Positions 53,074 through 64,000 of a stretch of 64,000 nt of DNA are shown one piece after another. Position 1 is the stretch's first letter; every line of letters begins with the position of its first letter. Where the stretch lies: contig OY987304.1 of the NCBI GenBank assembly GCA_963920635.1, positions 32,364,365 through 32,428,364 on the forward strand, written 5' to 3'. Source of the DNA: Pseudeuparius sepicola. Taxonomy: Eukaryota; Arthropoda; Insecta; Coleoptera; Anthribidae. The notes under the pieces are model-generated. The model searched no databases, was not told the DNA's origin, and was given only the letters and a program-made list of their open reading frames with translations. A program made the position numbers and the translations under genes.

Positions 53074-53820
53074 AAAATAATGTCATAATATTTTGAATTA
53101 AGTAACTTATGAAAAATAAATAAAAGTAAAAAAAATTCTGTTGGTCTTCTTGTCAATTAGAATGCAAAAGAAATTTTAAATTTTATGTATAGGTTTTTCT
53201 TTTCTATGCTATTTCAGATATTTTAACCATATTTGGTACAACAACGTAGGTACACCCGAGGGGAATGCTTTAGTCTCTCACAGTTTGAACATCCAAGATG
53301 TGGGTAGTAAGTATCTAGATATAACTTTTTACTCATTTCCTACAACGTTAAATAAAACTCAAGCGCCATCGATATACAATTTTAACTTGCGCATCAGGAG
53401 TTATTAGCTGACTCAAGGGTCATTCCTTGTGCAACTTGTGCATATAAAAGTAATATAAATAATTTAGTCGCGCCAATAATAGATGTATAGGTACGCATCG
53501 GCATCATTCCGTTTTACTCAACTCAAAATTCTGAACACGGTTTCTGATTACCTAATTAGTTTTGCCCATAACGCGCTGAGAAGCAGAAAATTCGGACATT
53601 GACCGATTTCGGCTATTGACGAACAACAAAAATATTTTTTGCATACTAATATAACAGAGTTATAATACTAATATAACAGAGGAACTTGAGTTGAGTTGAA
53701 TTATTATAATTGAGCTCCCAACAAACTTTTAATATCCCGTGCGCCTCTGCCTCCTTACAACCGCCGATGCTTTAAATCCTCTTCAGTTTTTTATAATTAA
53801 ACGGCCAAATATTTACCGAA
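53074..53820. other. Stretch without identifiable gene
   Basis: AT-rich. ACTAATATAACAGAG is tandemly duplicated near 53,645-53,682. Nothing coding recognised. Confidence 0.3.
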
Positions 53821-54070
53821 ATGTCGCCTCGTCCAAAGAAATTCCTTCGTCTCATTTTAAGCGGTAATTACTGCCCAAATTCGGCGCGTGTGTGGCAGAG
53901 AACCGACGTGCCCGAACCAGAACCGGGACCGGAGGTACCGGCGCGAGCAAAAAAGCGAACGTCGGTCGAGGAGAGACCCGAATCCGCCGTGACCCGGGGA
54001 CATCGCCTAATTGGCCCTGCGTTTTTTCGCTCGCAGGGCCGTATTCGGAAGATACTTCGATGGTAAGTTA
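53821..54070 (+). other. GC-rich island with ATG frames and a splice-donor-like end
   Basis: An ATG at 53,821 opens 81 codons, ending just after a GATGGTAAGTTATG donor-like site (54,058-54,071). A second frame from 53,892 is also open. The composition (CCGAACCAGAACCGGGACCG) resembles a CpG-rich first exon. The hairpin GGCCCTGCG/CGCAGGGCC (about 54,014-54,041) lies near its 3' end. No domain was recognised, and openness may only reflect GC content. Confidence 0.3.
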
Positions 54071-54172
54071 TGATATACCTACTTTAGTAAAGTTATGACA
54101 AACGGAACAGTGCTGGGAACTCTAGAAAGAAATAATCTATACGGAAATGGTACAAAAACTTTGGCACATATA

Positions 54173-55403
54173 CAGGGTGTCCAACTTTAAAACTGTACAA
54201 ATCCGTAAAATCTTCATTTTTGACCTAAACTCAAACTTTTTTTGATTGAAAGGAATTCAAAAACCGCTTCTTTTGACCTTCCCGTCATTTTCAAAATGCA
54301 AATCCAGGGCCTGCTGCGATTTTTTTATACCCCCGATTTTCACGAAAACTAATTAGCAATTTTTAAATTTAAAATCTGACCCCACAGCGTTAATCAGAAC
54401 ATTCCAAAAACCTTATTTACCAAATTTGAATAAAAAATATACAGGGAGTTCCATTCTGCAGGGTATCAAAGTTGAGCAAAATAGGAATTTCAAAGGCATC
54501 TGCCAAGTCAAGTGTGCCATGGAATCCCCTCAAAACAGTTGAATGGTCAACAGGACCACTCAAGGTGTTGGTGTGCAAAGGTCCAATACAAAATATAAAG
54601 AGTGTTCTTATCTGTGCCATTTCAAATTACTGAATTTTTGGAACTTTATACGGGTCAAAAATCGAGTATATCAAAACCGCTCCACATACCATAAATCCAA
54701 AAAATACAGAAGCCTACCAGTCAGTAAGTCCATATCAGTTAAGGTGGCTGGTGTGCCACAACAGAAAACGCACAGAAAATGTATCATCTTAGACAGTGAC
54801 TTTGTTGATAAAGGTGCAATAATTTAAATTGTGTTTATTTGTTGGTTGGCATTTTGTAAAGAAATAAATTACTTTCGTGTTTATTAATATTTTTTCAATG
54901 ATTCCAGAGCACTCCTGGCCAGTATAAAGTTTTAATAAAAATTCAGAATTTGAGATGGCTCAGAGAGAATTTGAGTGGTCCTGTTTACCATGCAGCTATT
55001 TTGAAGGGATTCCATGGCACACTTGACTCGCCAGATGTCTTTAAAATTCCTATTTTGCTCACCTTTGACACCCTACAGAATGGAACTCCCTGTATAATTT
55101 TTGTTCAAATTTGGTATACTTATGGGGGTTTTTGGGTGTTCTGATTAACGCTGTGGCGTCAGATTTTAAATAAAAAAATCGCTAAATGGTTTTCGTCAAA
55201 ATTGGGGGTATAAAAAAATCGCCGCCGGCCCTGGATTTGCATTTTGAAAATGGCAGGAAGGTCAAAAGAAGCGGTTTTTGAAGGCCTTTCAAACAAAATA
55301 AGGTTTAGGCATAGACTTATAAGCTAAGTCTATGGGTTTAGGTGATTATCTCCAAAAATGAAGATTTTTACGGATTTGTACAGTTTTAAAGTTGGACACC
55401 CTG
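54173..55403. mobile_element. Giant foldback element (1,231 bp)
   Basis: TA then CAGGGTGTCCAACTTTAAAA (54,173) is mirrored by the end at 55,384-55,403 followed by TA. The arms of about 380 bp match through TACAAATCCGTAAAATCTTC, AAAACCGCTTCTTTTGACC, ATTTTCAAAATGCAAATCCA, GTTAATCAGAACA and GGGAGTTCCATTCTGCAGGG. The loop (about 54,600-54,945) has a plus frame ending in HRKCIILDSDFVDKGAII that faintly resembles a transposase C-terminus; this is not firm. Partial relatives lie at 46,745 and 59,195. Confidence 0.87.
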
Positions 55404-56870
55404 TATATGAATATATGGAACTTAAATCACAAATGTCTGTCCATTGAATTTTGTTTTTTAAGCAGGGTGATATTGATCTAAGAAGTATACCTCTGAGGAT
55501 TAATAGAATGATGTTGCTTTAGCCCAAAAATATTATATTTTAATTAATTCACAAAAAAAAAGATAATTAAAGACAAAAATATTAAATTGGGCACAACCAA
55601 CAGTTATTGGCCTTAAAAATATAGTTATTGACCGGAAGCGAATGTTTCCTTTTAATTTGAAGTTTACTCGTAACAGTACAGTAAAATTGGGCCAAAACCC
55701 AAACATAAAAAAAAAAAGTTCTTTCTAGCGCGAAATAATTCCATACCCTCCTAAGAGTTAGTACTAAAAAGTTACACCACCACCAGCGTCGGGTTTCGCG
55801 GGGAGGGGGTGAAAAGGGCAGGAAATTCTTATTTTTCACAGTTTTGCGTGAATATCTAGTAAAGTATGAGGTTTAGCGCAAACGTCATCGTATATACGCA
55901 AATGATATACATTAAATTCCGAACAAGAATTGTTATATATAAAATTACGGTATAGTGAACGGTTTCCATGATATGGAGGGGTAAAGATTTCTTTGTTTTT
56001 ATTTCACGTAGTTTTTGTTGAAAAAACTTAAAATGATTACAGTATAAATTAGTAACTGAATAATGTATGTAGAATATATATATATATATGCATATATAGA
56101 TTCATATTACACCCATAGATTGTTATTTTTTGTTACAACATAACCTCATAAGTATATGACTGTAAATATGTCCAATACAAGTTAGTAGCCTTAGTTAATT
56201 TTTACTCACTTTTTGCCCTCATTCATTATAGCGTTCTGATTTCCATTCGTTCTTTTATGCCAAATCATTCCCATATCTATTTTGTCCTTAGCTTATAAAA
56301 ATGAGAAAGTCATGAATAGGAAGCTCATGTGAAAAACAAGAAAATATATATTATATTAAACAATCCTCATCGTATGCTTCTGCAGAGATGGATGCGTCCA
56401 AAACTATTGCTATAGGTATATGGATTCAGCCCTCTATGATTTTGTGTTCCGTGCGTTTTGCTTACCGTACGATAGTGTTTACAATGTGTGAAGTTGCACA
56501 TTTGTTGTAGGTAGTACCTTGTCTATCGTTTACAATATAGTCTCCGTAGGTAAATTAATGGTTTTAAGGTCCTTGCTGCCTAAGAGTTACTAGTTACTTT
56601 TTGTACCAATAGTTACCAAACTAACACAGTACACCTCGAATATTCGACTTATGCCTTCGGGCGTGGTGGCGCCCATGTAAAGTATACCTACTTACGGAGA
56701 AGGGAACAGGAAAATATTAATTCATTGATTGGAGATTTCCGTAGACCGAATATTGAGGTTTAGTAACAACTTATGGTTTGGCCATGCTTTTAATCAACTT
56801 CGAATTGCTCACACTCCAGAGCGTATCCAAAACCCGTTTATTCCATCTGGGATAGGGTGAGGGCCAATTG
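55404..56870. other. Stretch without identifiable gene
   Basis: An antisense 85-codon frame at 55,582-55,839 crosses a GC-richer patch (55,785-55,820) and is not recognised. An (AT)n run is at about 56,076-56,090. No element ends were paired. Confidence 0.35.
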
Positions 56871-57145
56871 CTACAATTCCCCGGGCTGTCCGAAGACAAT
56901 CTTCGTGCAAGCACGCCCCATGACCCGAGGGAACCGCGGCCACCACGACATGCCTACCATTTCGAATCCGGTTGCACGAACCGCGGCGGCAGTCATGGAG
57001 AGGCACGTACACCAGCAGAAGAAGAAGAAGATGATGAAAAAAGCGCCTGACCGCTGCTCCACTTTCGCCGGACGAGCGGGGTAAGAAGAAGAAAAGGCAC
57101 CTGCGCGTCGCTCCTCTGGGACAGTGCTGCGCATGGGTCTGGAGC
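56871..57145 (+). repeat. GC-rich duplicated block, copy 1
   Basis: This block matches 60,224-60,530 in the same orientation. Shared words include TACAATTCCCCGGGC, CTTCGTGCAAGCACGCCCCA, TGACCCGAG, CGGTTGCACG, GGCGGCAGTCA, CCTGACCGCTGCTCCACTTT and CGCCGG...CGAGCGGG. It contains AAGAAGAAGAAG runs. Frames are open on both strands because of GC richness (about 112 minus, 75 plus). Its class is unknown. Confidence 0.75.
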
Positions 57146-57770
57146 ACACGTCTTAGAGAACCTGGAGATATAACAAATTTTTGTTGGGTTATGTGGGAAT
57201 TCTCTGATATTTGTTTAATTTCCCGAAAACTTCTTTAAGTCGGATTAGTTCTTTGATTTAGGTAATTAGTTTTAGTAACTTGGAGTGGAATTTGATAAAA
57301 ACACTACTGCAATGAATCAGTGAGCATAAAATAACCTCAGAAAGGCATTTTCGCTTCACTGGTTTTTGCCTTTGAGAATGACTATTCCACTAGAAACTAT
57401 AATTACACACAACACAATATTAGCACAAACAAAAAATTTCACAACGAACTAAACCAAACAAAAAAGGTTTTTGCTTTGTTGAGGGTCGGACATGAGACCA
57501 ATGGACTAATACAGTTAGAAAATATTTCCTATTTTTTGGGTGCATCACTTAGGTACGGACTTTAAACTTCCAAAGAGCTGTCTGGCTTTTTTCCTCTCTC
57601 TAATTGAAATTTAAATTTCCGGTACTTGTAGACGTCACCTGCAGACACCCATTACGGGAGATGTTAGATAACAATATAATAATTGTCAAGTTTATCTTGC
57701 TCGGATTTTGGAGAAGCTACACAAAATAATGCATTCTTTTATAATTAATAAATTTACAATTTTATTTGGA
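57146..57770. other. Stretch without identifiable gene
   Basis: No exon or paired ends recognised. Confidence 0.3.
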
Positions 57771-57850
57771 AATCCGGTAGCTTAGTTGGTTAAAGTGCAT
57801 ACGGCCACAGTAGGAGTCCCGGGTTCGAGTCACGGCTAGAGTGCATTTTT
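57771..57850 (+). mobile_element. tRNA-like head, probable SINE fragment
   Basis: An A-box-like TAGCTTAGTTGG (57,778-57,789) and B box GGTTCGAGTC (57,822-57,831) are about 33 bp apart, as in tRNA genes. The T arm (CCGGGTTCGAGTCACGG) has one mispair, and no seven-base acceptor stem can be formed. A T run (57,846-57,852) could end polymerase III transcription. I therefore read it as a tRNA-derived short element or tRNA pseudogene. It is unlike the SINE at 44,708. Confidence 0.55.
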
Positions 57851-57887
57851 TTCATTGATATCCTTTACCTGATATGCCCATCATTTA

Positions 57888-58270
57888 TTATTTATGTAAT
57901 ATCTTTTTATAACAATGCCATTTTAAATAAATGTAGAGTTCTTGATAATTACTATGCACTATACGCCTTTCTCTTGCAACTGCCTTCAATATGTCTGTTT
58001 CTAGTACCAATCCCTTTTGCCCAGCTTCAGATTTGAATGGCTTCGATGCATCTAATATAAGTCGATGCATCTAATATAAGTCCGTACTCCATCGACTTTT
58101 TTGCATCGAGCAGCATACCATACCGAAGTTGATACCACATAATTGATTTTCGCATATTTACCTACCTCATTGGAGATGGAGAATGGAGATGGTTGTCCGA
58201 CAAATTTCAAAAATCGTTCAGCGCTCTTTTCTGTGCTCGTGTTCTTGAATTTGTGAAAATCATGGTGCAT
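57888..58270 (-). CDS. Candidate coding region of an unrecognised gene
   Basis: From ATG at 58,270 the minus strand reads MHHDFHKFKNTSTEKSAERF then LKFVGQPSPFSISNE. A GTAGGTAAAT donor-like site then follows, although the frame stays open to 58,052. A second frame (58,070-57,888) continues with DASKPFKSEAGQKGLVLETD and ILKAVARERRIV. The switch falls exactly at a 20-bp tandem duplication (CGATGCATCTAATATAAGTC, about 58,044-58,083), which may have shifted the frame. The hydrophilic, mixed composition looks coding. No family was recognised, and it could be a decayed gene. Confidence 0.3.
58044..58083. repeat. 20-bp tandem duplication
   Basis: CGATGCATCTAATATAAGT occurs twice in direct succession. 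It lies at the point where the minus-strand open frame changes phase. Confidence 0.7.
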
Positions 58271-59194
58271 CGAAAGTTTAGTAACACCTGAACGGCTTAA
58301 AAGAATCTAAGAGTTGACCGACATTTAAATATTTCTAACTAATTGTACTAGAATTTGTGGATTTCTGAAGTTATGAACAGATTATGTTACATTCCCCTTC
58401 CACAGCTGCGGTTCATTAAAAATCTATATGTATTTTTGACAGCATTTGGGGAGAGGCAGCCCGTTGACCTGGAGTTCTCCGAAGTCTTTATTATTCCATT
58501 GTTTTAATTGTAGCAATCGACTTATCTCCTTTAAATTGAAGCAATAAACGAATTATCGAATTAAAGCAATAATGATATAATTAAACATTTGGTGTATGTT
58601 TTTGAGGATTAAACCTTTTCCAGAATAATATTATTGTTTCTAGGCTTACCGACCACATCCGTATTGGCGGTCTATTTAAATTTTAAATTGACTGAAGATT
58701 CGGCGGTGTGTTGCCAGAACCAACGAAAAGTCAAAGATGGATTTAACGATTTTCCGTAGGCGTTTTATCTATTTTTTGCCAAACCAAGCATATTTTTTAA
58801 AATGTAGCATAGGCTCATCTCACCTGCCACTCTGATATGGGCATATAAAAAATTGCTATATTAGTCCATTGGGTACCAAAAATGCAACCAAGAGACCTCT
58901 TAGAACAACGCCTTTAGGTTGCAACTGTGTATCTCAATAGTGTTTTAAAACAAAAGAAACAAATTCAAGATTGCAGCGTTTCTATATACGATTATATTCT
59001 CTGGGAAGCAACCCATTTATCGTAAATTAACATGATCTCATTATCAGAGTTATATAGGTTATCATTAGACAATTCCACCAAATTTGGACAATCCTAAAAA
59101 AATCGTATTTTTTGGGTAGACGGTATTTCAACAAACCACATAGGTACAGAGCTTAGCAAAAGAATGGAAAAACGCCTATAACTTTTTAAATATA
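58271..59194. other. Stretch without identifiable gene
   Basis: AT-rich with no paired ends or exon-like frame. Confidence 0.3.
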
Positions 59195-59703
59195 CAGGGT
59201 GTCTAAAAATATACAAATCCATAAAATCTTTATTTTTCTCTTTGTTTGAAGGGCCTTCAGACACCGGTTCTTTTGATCTTCGTACCATTTTCAAAATGCA
59301 AATTCAGGGCCGGCTACGATTTTTTATACCCCCGATTATCACGAAAACAATTTAGCGATTTTTTTAATTTAAAACCGAACATCACAGCGTTAATCAGGAC
59401 ATTCAAAAACCTCAACATACCAAATTTGAACAAAACAAATTATCTCATTTTTAGTAGTAATAATATATAATAATAATAATAATAATAATGTCCCCTAACA
59501 CTTTTATTAAAACATGGTTTTGATATGAGGAATATTTTAAGAAATATAAGCAATATTTCCCAATTTGTATCCACATTGTATTTTGGGGTGTCCTGATTAG
59601 CGCTGTGGTGTAAGATTTTAAGTAAAAAAAATTTCTAAATGGTTTTCGTGAAAGTCGGGGGGTATAAAAAAATCGTAGCCGGTCCTGGATTTGCATTTTG
59701 AAA
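59195..59703. mobile_element. Truncated foldback of the 54.2-kb family
   Basis: TA then CAGGGTGTCTAAAAATATAC (59,195) leads into left-arm blocks shared with 54,173 (ATTTTCAAAATGCAAATTCA, CAGCGTTAATCAGGACATTC). The inverted right arm (59,575-59,703) contains CTGGATTTGCATTTTGAAAA and then stops; its terminal word is gone. The loop holds a (TAA)n run (59,461-59,488). Confidence 0.7.
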
Positions 59704-60223
59704 AAATTAATTCTAAGGTACGATCACGTAACGTTGCTTTTATAAACGATATCTTTATTAAGATGTGTTTCATATAGATTTATTTATTTTTATTTCTTTA
59801 TTTGACTTTAAGAAAAATACAACATCATTGACTTATCTATGCAACTCCCTGTATATCAAAAACAAAACTTAGTCACACTCGTTCCAAAAAAACGTCCCAC
59901 ACCAAATTCTATGCAAATATTTCAATTTTAAAGAAAATTTAAACCGCACAATAATTATTTTAACATGCATTCCCTTCCAACTAATACACTTTATAAAGAC
60001 TTTTGTAAAAAGTGGCAATGCCTGAGCTGGTGAAGAAGTTTTTATACCCAAAAACCTTTTATACCTACTCCTTGTTTGTCAATTTATAGGAAGACAAATA
60101 TCTTGGAATTAGCCATCTATATAATATAGCTTCCGTGCGTGCTTTCGTATAAAAGTATTTTCTTCGAATACCAAAAGCTGCAGTTGATTTCAAACCACCA
60201 ATCGTCATTTTATCTCATTTCTA
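59704..60223. other. Stretch without identifiable gene
   Basis: AT-rich; nothing recognised. Confidence 0.3.
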
Positions 60224-60530
60224 TACAATTCCCCGGGCAATCCGAAGACACGCTTCGTGCAAGCACGCCCCATGACCCGAGTTTGGTTGTTCTCTGCCCG
60301 AAGAGATAGAGCGGCCACCGCGACCTGCCAACCATTCCGAGTCCGGTTGCACGGGCCACGGCGGCAGTCAATTAGAGGCCGAATGGAGCGGCACGTACGC
60401 AAGAAGAAGAAGAGGACTGAAACAACCGCCTGACCGCTGCTCCACTTTCGCCGGCCGAGCGGGCGAAGAAGAAGAAAGGGCACCTGCGCGCCACTTGTCG
60501 CTACCCGAGGGCAGCGCAGAGCATTCGGGT
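60224..60530 (+). repeat. GC-rich duplicated block, copy 2
   Basis: Same-orientation partner of 56,871-57,145, with a roughly 30-bp extra piece (TTTGGTTGTTCTCTGCCCGA region) after TGACCCGAG. The flanks of the two copies differ, so the duplication is dispersed rather than part of a long segmental copy. Confidence 0.75.
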
Positions 60531-61144
60531 GTGGCGACGCACCACAAATACACCCAAGACAGATATTAGGACAGCGCCTCTAGGCTGAAATTGAAACAAA
60601 TTCAACGTTCTAGCGTTTAGCCGTGCGCTAATATTTTGTCGGAAGTAACCATATGATATACTGTCAACGTAATAGCATAGTCACTTTTGTTCTTAGATCG
60701 TCGATGGTTTAAAAACCCTTCCAAAAGATAACACACTATTGTCTAAGAAATATAATTTGATTATCTAGGAAACATTTCTCAGTGAATTTTTACAATAACA
60801 AACGATTTTGAATCCTTCATTTAATCTCCTTGCTTGTTTGCTTGTTTAGATTGTTTGATAGACGAGTAACTTATTCCTAGGTTTGAGTTGTTTCACTTGC
60901 ACTAACTTGCAATGAATTAAATACTTACTCCATTTTCCTTTGTTGCCACTTTGCGATGTTTTATAGATATTTTTCAAGGTTGGTAAGCGTTTCAACAATG
61001 GGAAAATCGAACAAATAAAATGTTCGATATGGAAAAATATACTTCTCACCTACGTTCAGTTATCTTAACATATTAACTCAACTACATGAGAAAATTACCT
61101 TTATCCAGTGAACAGTTTGTTCCATTGCTATCGTTTAGGCTTCA
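60531..61144. other. Stretch without identifiable gene
   Basis: No exon or element recognised. Confidence 0.3.
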
Positions 61145-61440
61145 TTACCACTAGGATAGCATTTGTTCAGGTACCTACTACGGAAAACCCTAGTAAGTGT
61201 AGGAAACTAGTAGGACACTAGTAAACTACACAGATAAAGCTATGAAGAAGCAATACCGTGAATGAACATTTTTCCCAGCGCTCTTGGTCATCAACAGTAT
61301 TTTTATATATAAAGATATGTGCATATGTACTCGACCCCGACTTCGAATCGAACCAAGCACAATCGAATGCAGAAAAACATGCAGTCCATATAGCTCGGGA
61401 CGCTACGAACGTCGCCACCGCGGCCACAAGCAAAGACATA
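61145..61440. repeat. Dispersed repeat (second copy of 2,540-2,790)
   Basis: Shares the ordered words listed for 2,540-2,790 and extends further right into a GC-richer tail (CGGGACGCTACGAACGTCGC). Frames of about 62-79 codons on both strands are shadows. Confidence 0.6.
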
Positions 61441-62495
61441 TTGTCTTGAGTTGGCAATGTCTGTTTAAGTAAATTTAGAATGAAAATTGTATTTGTTTAA
61501 AGCCATAAAAGTATTGCCGAAAATATGTCAATATTTTATTATTTTATTCTTCTAGTGAGAAAGTCAATTTTGAAAGGGTTGTCCAGATTTACTTACTTCA
61601 AGGTTACTTGGCAATAATATATACGCTGAACGCTATGGCGTTTAAGAAACATTAAGGAAACCTTAAACATATTTATTTACATTGCAAGATGCGTACGTGC
61701 GCTGTTTTAGCCGAGTAAATAAGGGAAATGAATTCAAATTAAGTCTAACATTTTAAAAACTTGATAAAGTATCAACCGAATCGAAAATAAGCAATTTTGC
61801 AACTTGATCAAAGGTTAGCAACATTGTTAAAAATGCAAAAAACTAAAACTATGAATTTCTCGCCGAACAAAACTTTAACAGTTGAATGACGTATTTATAA
61901 GACTTCTCACGGATATAGCTTCATGGCCTGGAAAACAGATTGCTCGAATGGCTAACAATAACAATGTGTTTTGCATTGTATTTTGTCTCCGGAAAGCGCA
62001 TGGTGAGTTGAAAAAGTGTCAGACGTGACAGCCGTGAGCAATCTTTATTAATACGTCAATCAACGCTTTAACATTGTTGCAATTTTAACATAACCTTCCT
62101 TTTAATATTTAAGATATACAGCCGATTTTGCAGCGATTTGTAAATATGGCAACATGGTTAACTGTGGTAAAATAACGTTTTTTTATCTAACTTAGAAAAA
62201 ATTTTTTTAACATTGCTGCAAAATCACAGTACACTCACCTCAGATGACTGTGCAAATTTGCAACTTTCTGGGTTGCAATTTTTGTCGAAATAATGTTTTA
62301 CGAGGTTCGACAAAATTCTAACATGGGTAAATTTTAGTTGCAGATGACCATTTTCCTATCTTAGAGATGCTGCTAAATTTGCAACAAACTACGACTTTGG
62401 CAGATAAGTAAATTCACGATAATACTTTTTTTGCAAATTGTGACTATCGACAAAATTTTAACATTTTTGCAAATTGCAAAAAAATTGTGTTTGTC
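61441..62495. other. Stretch without identifiable gene
   Basis: AT-rich; words such as AATTTGCAAC and GACAAAATT recur irregularly between 62,230 and 62,470 but form no clear array. Confidence 0.3.
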
Positions 62496-62612
62496 ACACG
62501 TACCTAAATGAAGTTTTTCAGAACTCATCTGCTATTCCGGACTCGGCTAACGCCTCGACCGGAAACAGCAATGTTTCGTCCTGAAAAACTTCAGTTTAGG
62601 TACTTGTAACAA
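62496..62612. repeat. Inverted repeat, arms of about 25 bp
   Basis: CGTACCTAAATGAAGTTTTTC (62,501) is mirrored by GAAAAACTTCAGTTTAGGTAC (62,582-62,602). The loop carries CCGGACTCGGCTAACGCCTC. A possible small MITE. Confidence 0.6.
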
Positions 62613-63240
62613 AAATAACTATTTCGTACTTCCGGGACTGAAGGAACAACTTCACTCCATTTTGATAGGGACTAAAGCGTCACATCTAGTCCCTCCGGGA
62701 TTAAGTAATGACGGAAATGCCGGAAGTTTGAAATTAATAACAAATAATTTTAATATGTATTTTATTGCAAAAAATTACTTAGAATGGTAATGTACATAAC
62801 TTTTTTTTTAACTAATGTTTGCTGGGTTTATGCAGCAGATAAAGACACTTGTATAAAGCTAATAACTTTGGAAATATATGTCTATATATTTTCCCTAATA
62901 TTATTAACCGACTTTAACATTGAGTAATATGCCCAGAGGGTTGAAGCACAAACAACTTTTGATTTTTCATCGAAGTATAAACTAGCAAGGCATTTTCGGT
63001 AGGTTTTTCGACATGTTGTACACATCACCACTTCTAAATGCCTCGTACTGCTGCTACTCATAAAGTTTTTTCGATTTTTTGGTAATAATTCTTCGGATAC
63101 ATCGCACGCTCTTTTATCAATATAAAAAAACGCACTTCGCAGACATGATGACAGTCAAATAAATGACGCTACGACTGCACGTACGGACGCCAGCTTGTTA
63201 CAATATTACTATGGTAACGTTTGTCAAGGCCTTCTATTAG
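62613..63240. other. Stretch without identifiable gene
   Basis: Related words CTTCCGGGACTGAAGGA and CCTCCGGGATTAAG (62,628 and 62,693) may be a diverged inverted or direct pair. No exon was recognised. Confidence 0.3.
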
Positions 63241-63254
63241 TAAGTTTTCGGTGC

Positions 63255-63345
63255 CACTCTAATATAAGGTCTACCTGGGCTACCGGGTCTACCCCTTATA
63301 TTTGCCACTATAATATGAGGTCTACCTGGGCTACCAGTATTAGGC
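63255..63345. repeat. Two imperfect tandem units
   Basis: CTAATATAAGGTCTACCTGG (63,260) and TATAATATGAGGTCTACCTG (63,310) each continue with GCTACC, giving a repeat period of about 50 bp. It lies 150 bp past the end of the Merlin coding remnant and may be near that element's terminus. Confidence 0.55.
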
Positions 63346-63492
63346 ATAATTGTGTCCGCAACAAGATAAATAAAACAACAAAATATAAACATATTATCCA
63401 AATATTTTATTTTATTAATAGTACAAAAAAGAAATAAAAAAACTCAGGTGTATGGGATTTAATTTATTTATACAAAAAAGACGCATATTTTT

Positions 63493-64000
63493 CTACACCC
63501 TATAAACACTTCGAATATCATGTAAAAATTTTACAAACGAGTCAGGTTCAGTCCGGTTTACAATTTTCCAACTTATGTAATCTAAATGGGATTGCATGTG
63601 ATGGATCGGTACACCTCGCATCTTCTTTAAAATTTTTACTTTTGCATCCAGCCAAGCCCGTTCAATCGCTTGCGTGTGAGCACCTGATTGTGGATCGACG
63701 TAATTTTCCTGATGATTAACTGTCAGATGTGTGTATCCAATTTGATTTAAGCGGATGTAGAATGCCCACTCATCGGAATGAATTACCGATCCTACTTGGA
63801 CTTCTCGTTGTATGATTGGAAGTAGTGTGTTTGCATCTCTTCGTTGAACAACAAAAAACCTTGCCTCTGTTTTATTTCGCATCCCAACACCCAGGGTCCA
63901 TCAATGCGTCGGCCGTGATTTCTATTGTTCATCAACATCGGCGTCCAAATCTTCCGATTCTGGAGGGTGGCCACCTTGCAGTTGTCTTCCTCTGCCATAT
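63493..64000 (-). pseudogene. Merlin-type (IS1016/ISXO2-like) transposase, 3' part, frameshifted
   Basis: The minus-strand coding enters from beyond the window's right end. It reads GGHPPESEDLDADVDE, then (frame change near 63,925) NNRNHGRRIDGPWVLG, then (frame change near 63,885) MRNKTEARFFVVQRRDANTL, VIHSDEWAFYIRLNQIGYTH, LTVNHQENYVDPQSGAHTQA and IERAWLDAKVKILKKMRG. The stop is at 63,493. The S-D-E-W Asp and the E of IERAW are the later residues of the DDE triad, and N-H-x-E-N-x-V-D-P ... H-T-Q is the signature of the ISXO2-like catalytic domain. Two frameshifts make it inactive, although the 129-codon stretch at the end is open. The N-terminus is outside the window. Confidence 0.85.

Noticed and set aside
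54014..54041. Rho-independent terminator-like hairpin
   Set aside because: No bacterial context and no following T run; it is part of a GC-rich island.
56809..57149. 112- and 92-codon minus-strand frames
   Set aside because: They lie within the GC-rich duplicated block and are not conserved as frames in the copy at 60.2 kb.
57771..57850. Functional tRNA gene
   Set aside because: A and B boxes are present, but no acceptor stem forms and the T arm has a mispair.

Overview
The window is AT-rich, intron-era eukaryotic DNA with no bacterial gene organisation. The transposon families, the tRNA-derived short elements, the splice-like junctions and the frequent GTAGGTACC-type words point to an insect or other arthropod. 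I cannot name the species. Almost all recognisable content is mobile DNA in several layers of age. No complete host gene is visible, only a few exon-like open stretches.

Layout. Bases 1-1,059 hold two hAT-type ends or elements, one with a perfect 8-bp target duplication. From 1.5 to 7 kb lie a 540-bp TA-flanked element, a large foldback element (4,388-5,834) that still carries the tail of a transposase, and a helix-turn-helix transposase fragment. Bases 8,553-9,047 are the best host-exon candidate. Bases 9,787-11,084 are a second hAT copy with its 8-bp duplication and a transposase C-terminus. Bases 15-17 kb hold a second copy of the 4.4-kb foldback, with a nested insertion. Bases 18.5-20.6 kb are bounded by long inverted repeats and contain a terminal-exon-like coding piece. 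Several small inverted-repeat elements follow (21.0, 22.0, 23.4 and 24.1 kb); the one at 24.1 kb encloses an array of AT palindromes.

Bases 26,345-28,283 hold the only intact gene: a Tc1/mariner-superfamily transposase of 358 residues between two nearly identical 368-bp terminal inverted repeats with TA target sites. An internally deleted relative lies at 29.6 kb. From 30.5 to 33 kb there is a decayed non-LTR retrotransposon on the minus strand, broken by two nested insertions. Foldback and hairpin elements continue at 33.8, 34.4 and 36.1 kb. A Tc1 (DD34E) pseudogene at 36.6-38.0 kb is split by a 450-bp element with a 10-bp duplication.

The right third has more giant foldbacks (41.0, 47.5, 54.2 and 59.2 kb), a tRNA-derived SINE with 12-bp duplications (44.7 kb), a second Tc1 relic (52.5 kb), a duplicated GC-rich block (56.9 and 60.2 kb), a tRNA-like head (57.8 kb) and a Merlin-type transposase relic running off the right end.

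The genes do not form a pathway. The common theme is repeated invasion by cut-and-paste elements with TACAGGGTG-type ends, followed by their decay into long inverted repeats that could fold into hairpin RNA if transcribed. Many open frames here begin at TTG, CTG or ATT rather than ATG, so starts are quoted from ATG or from splice-like sites where possible.
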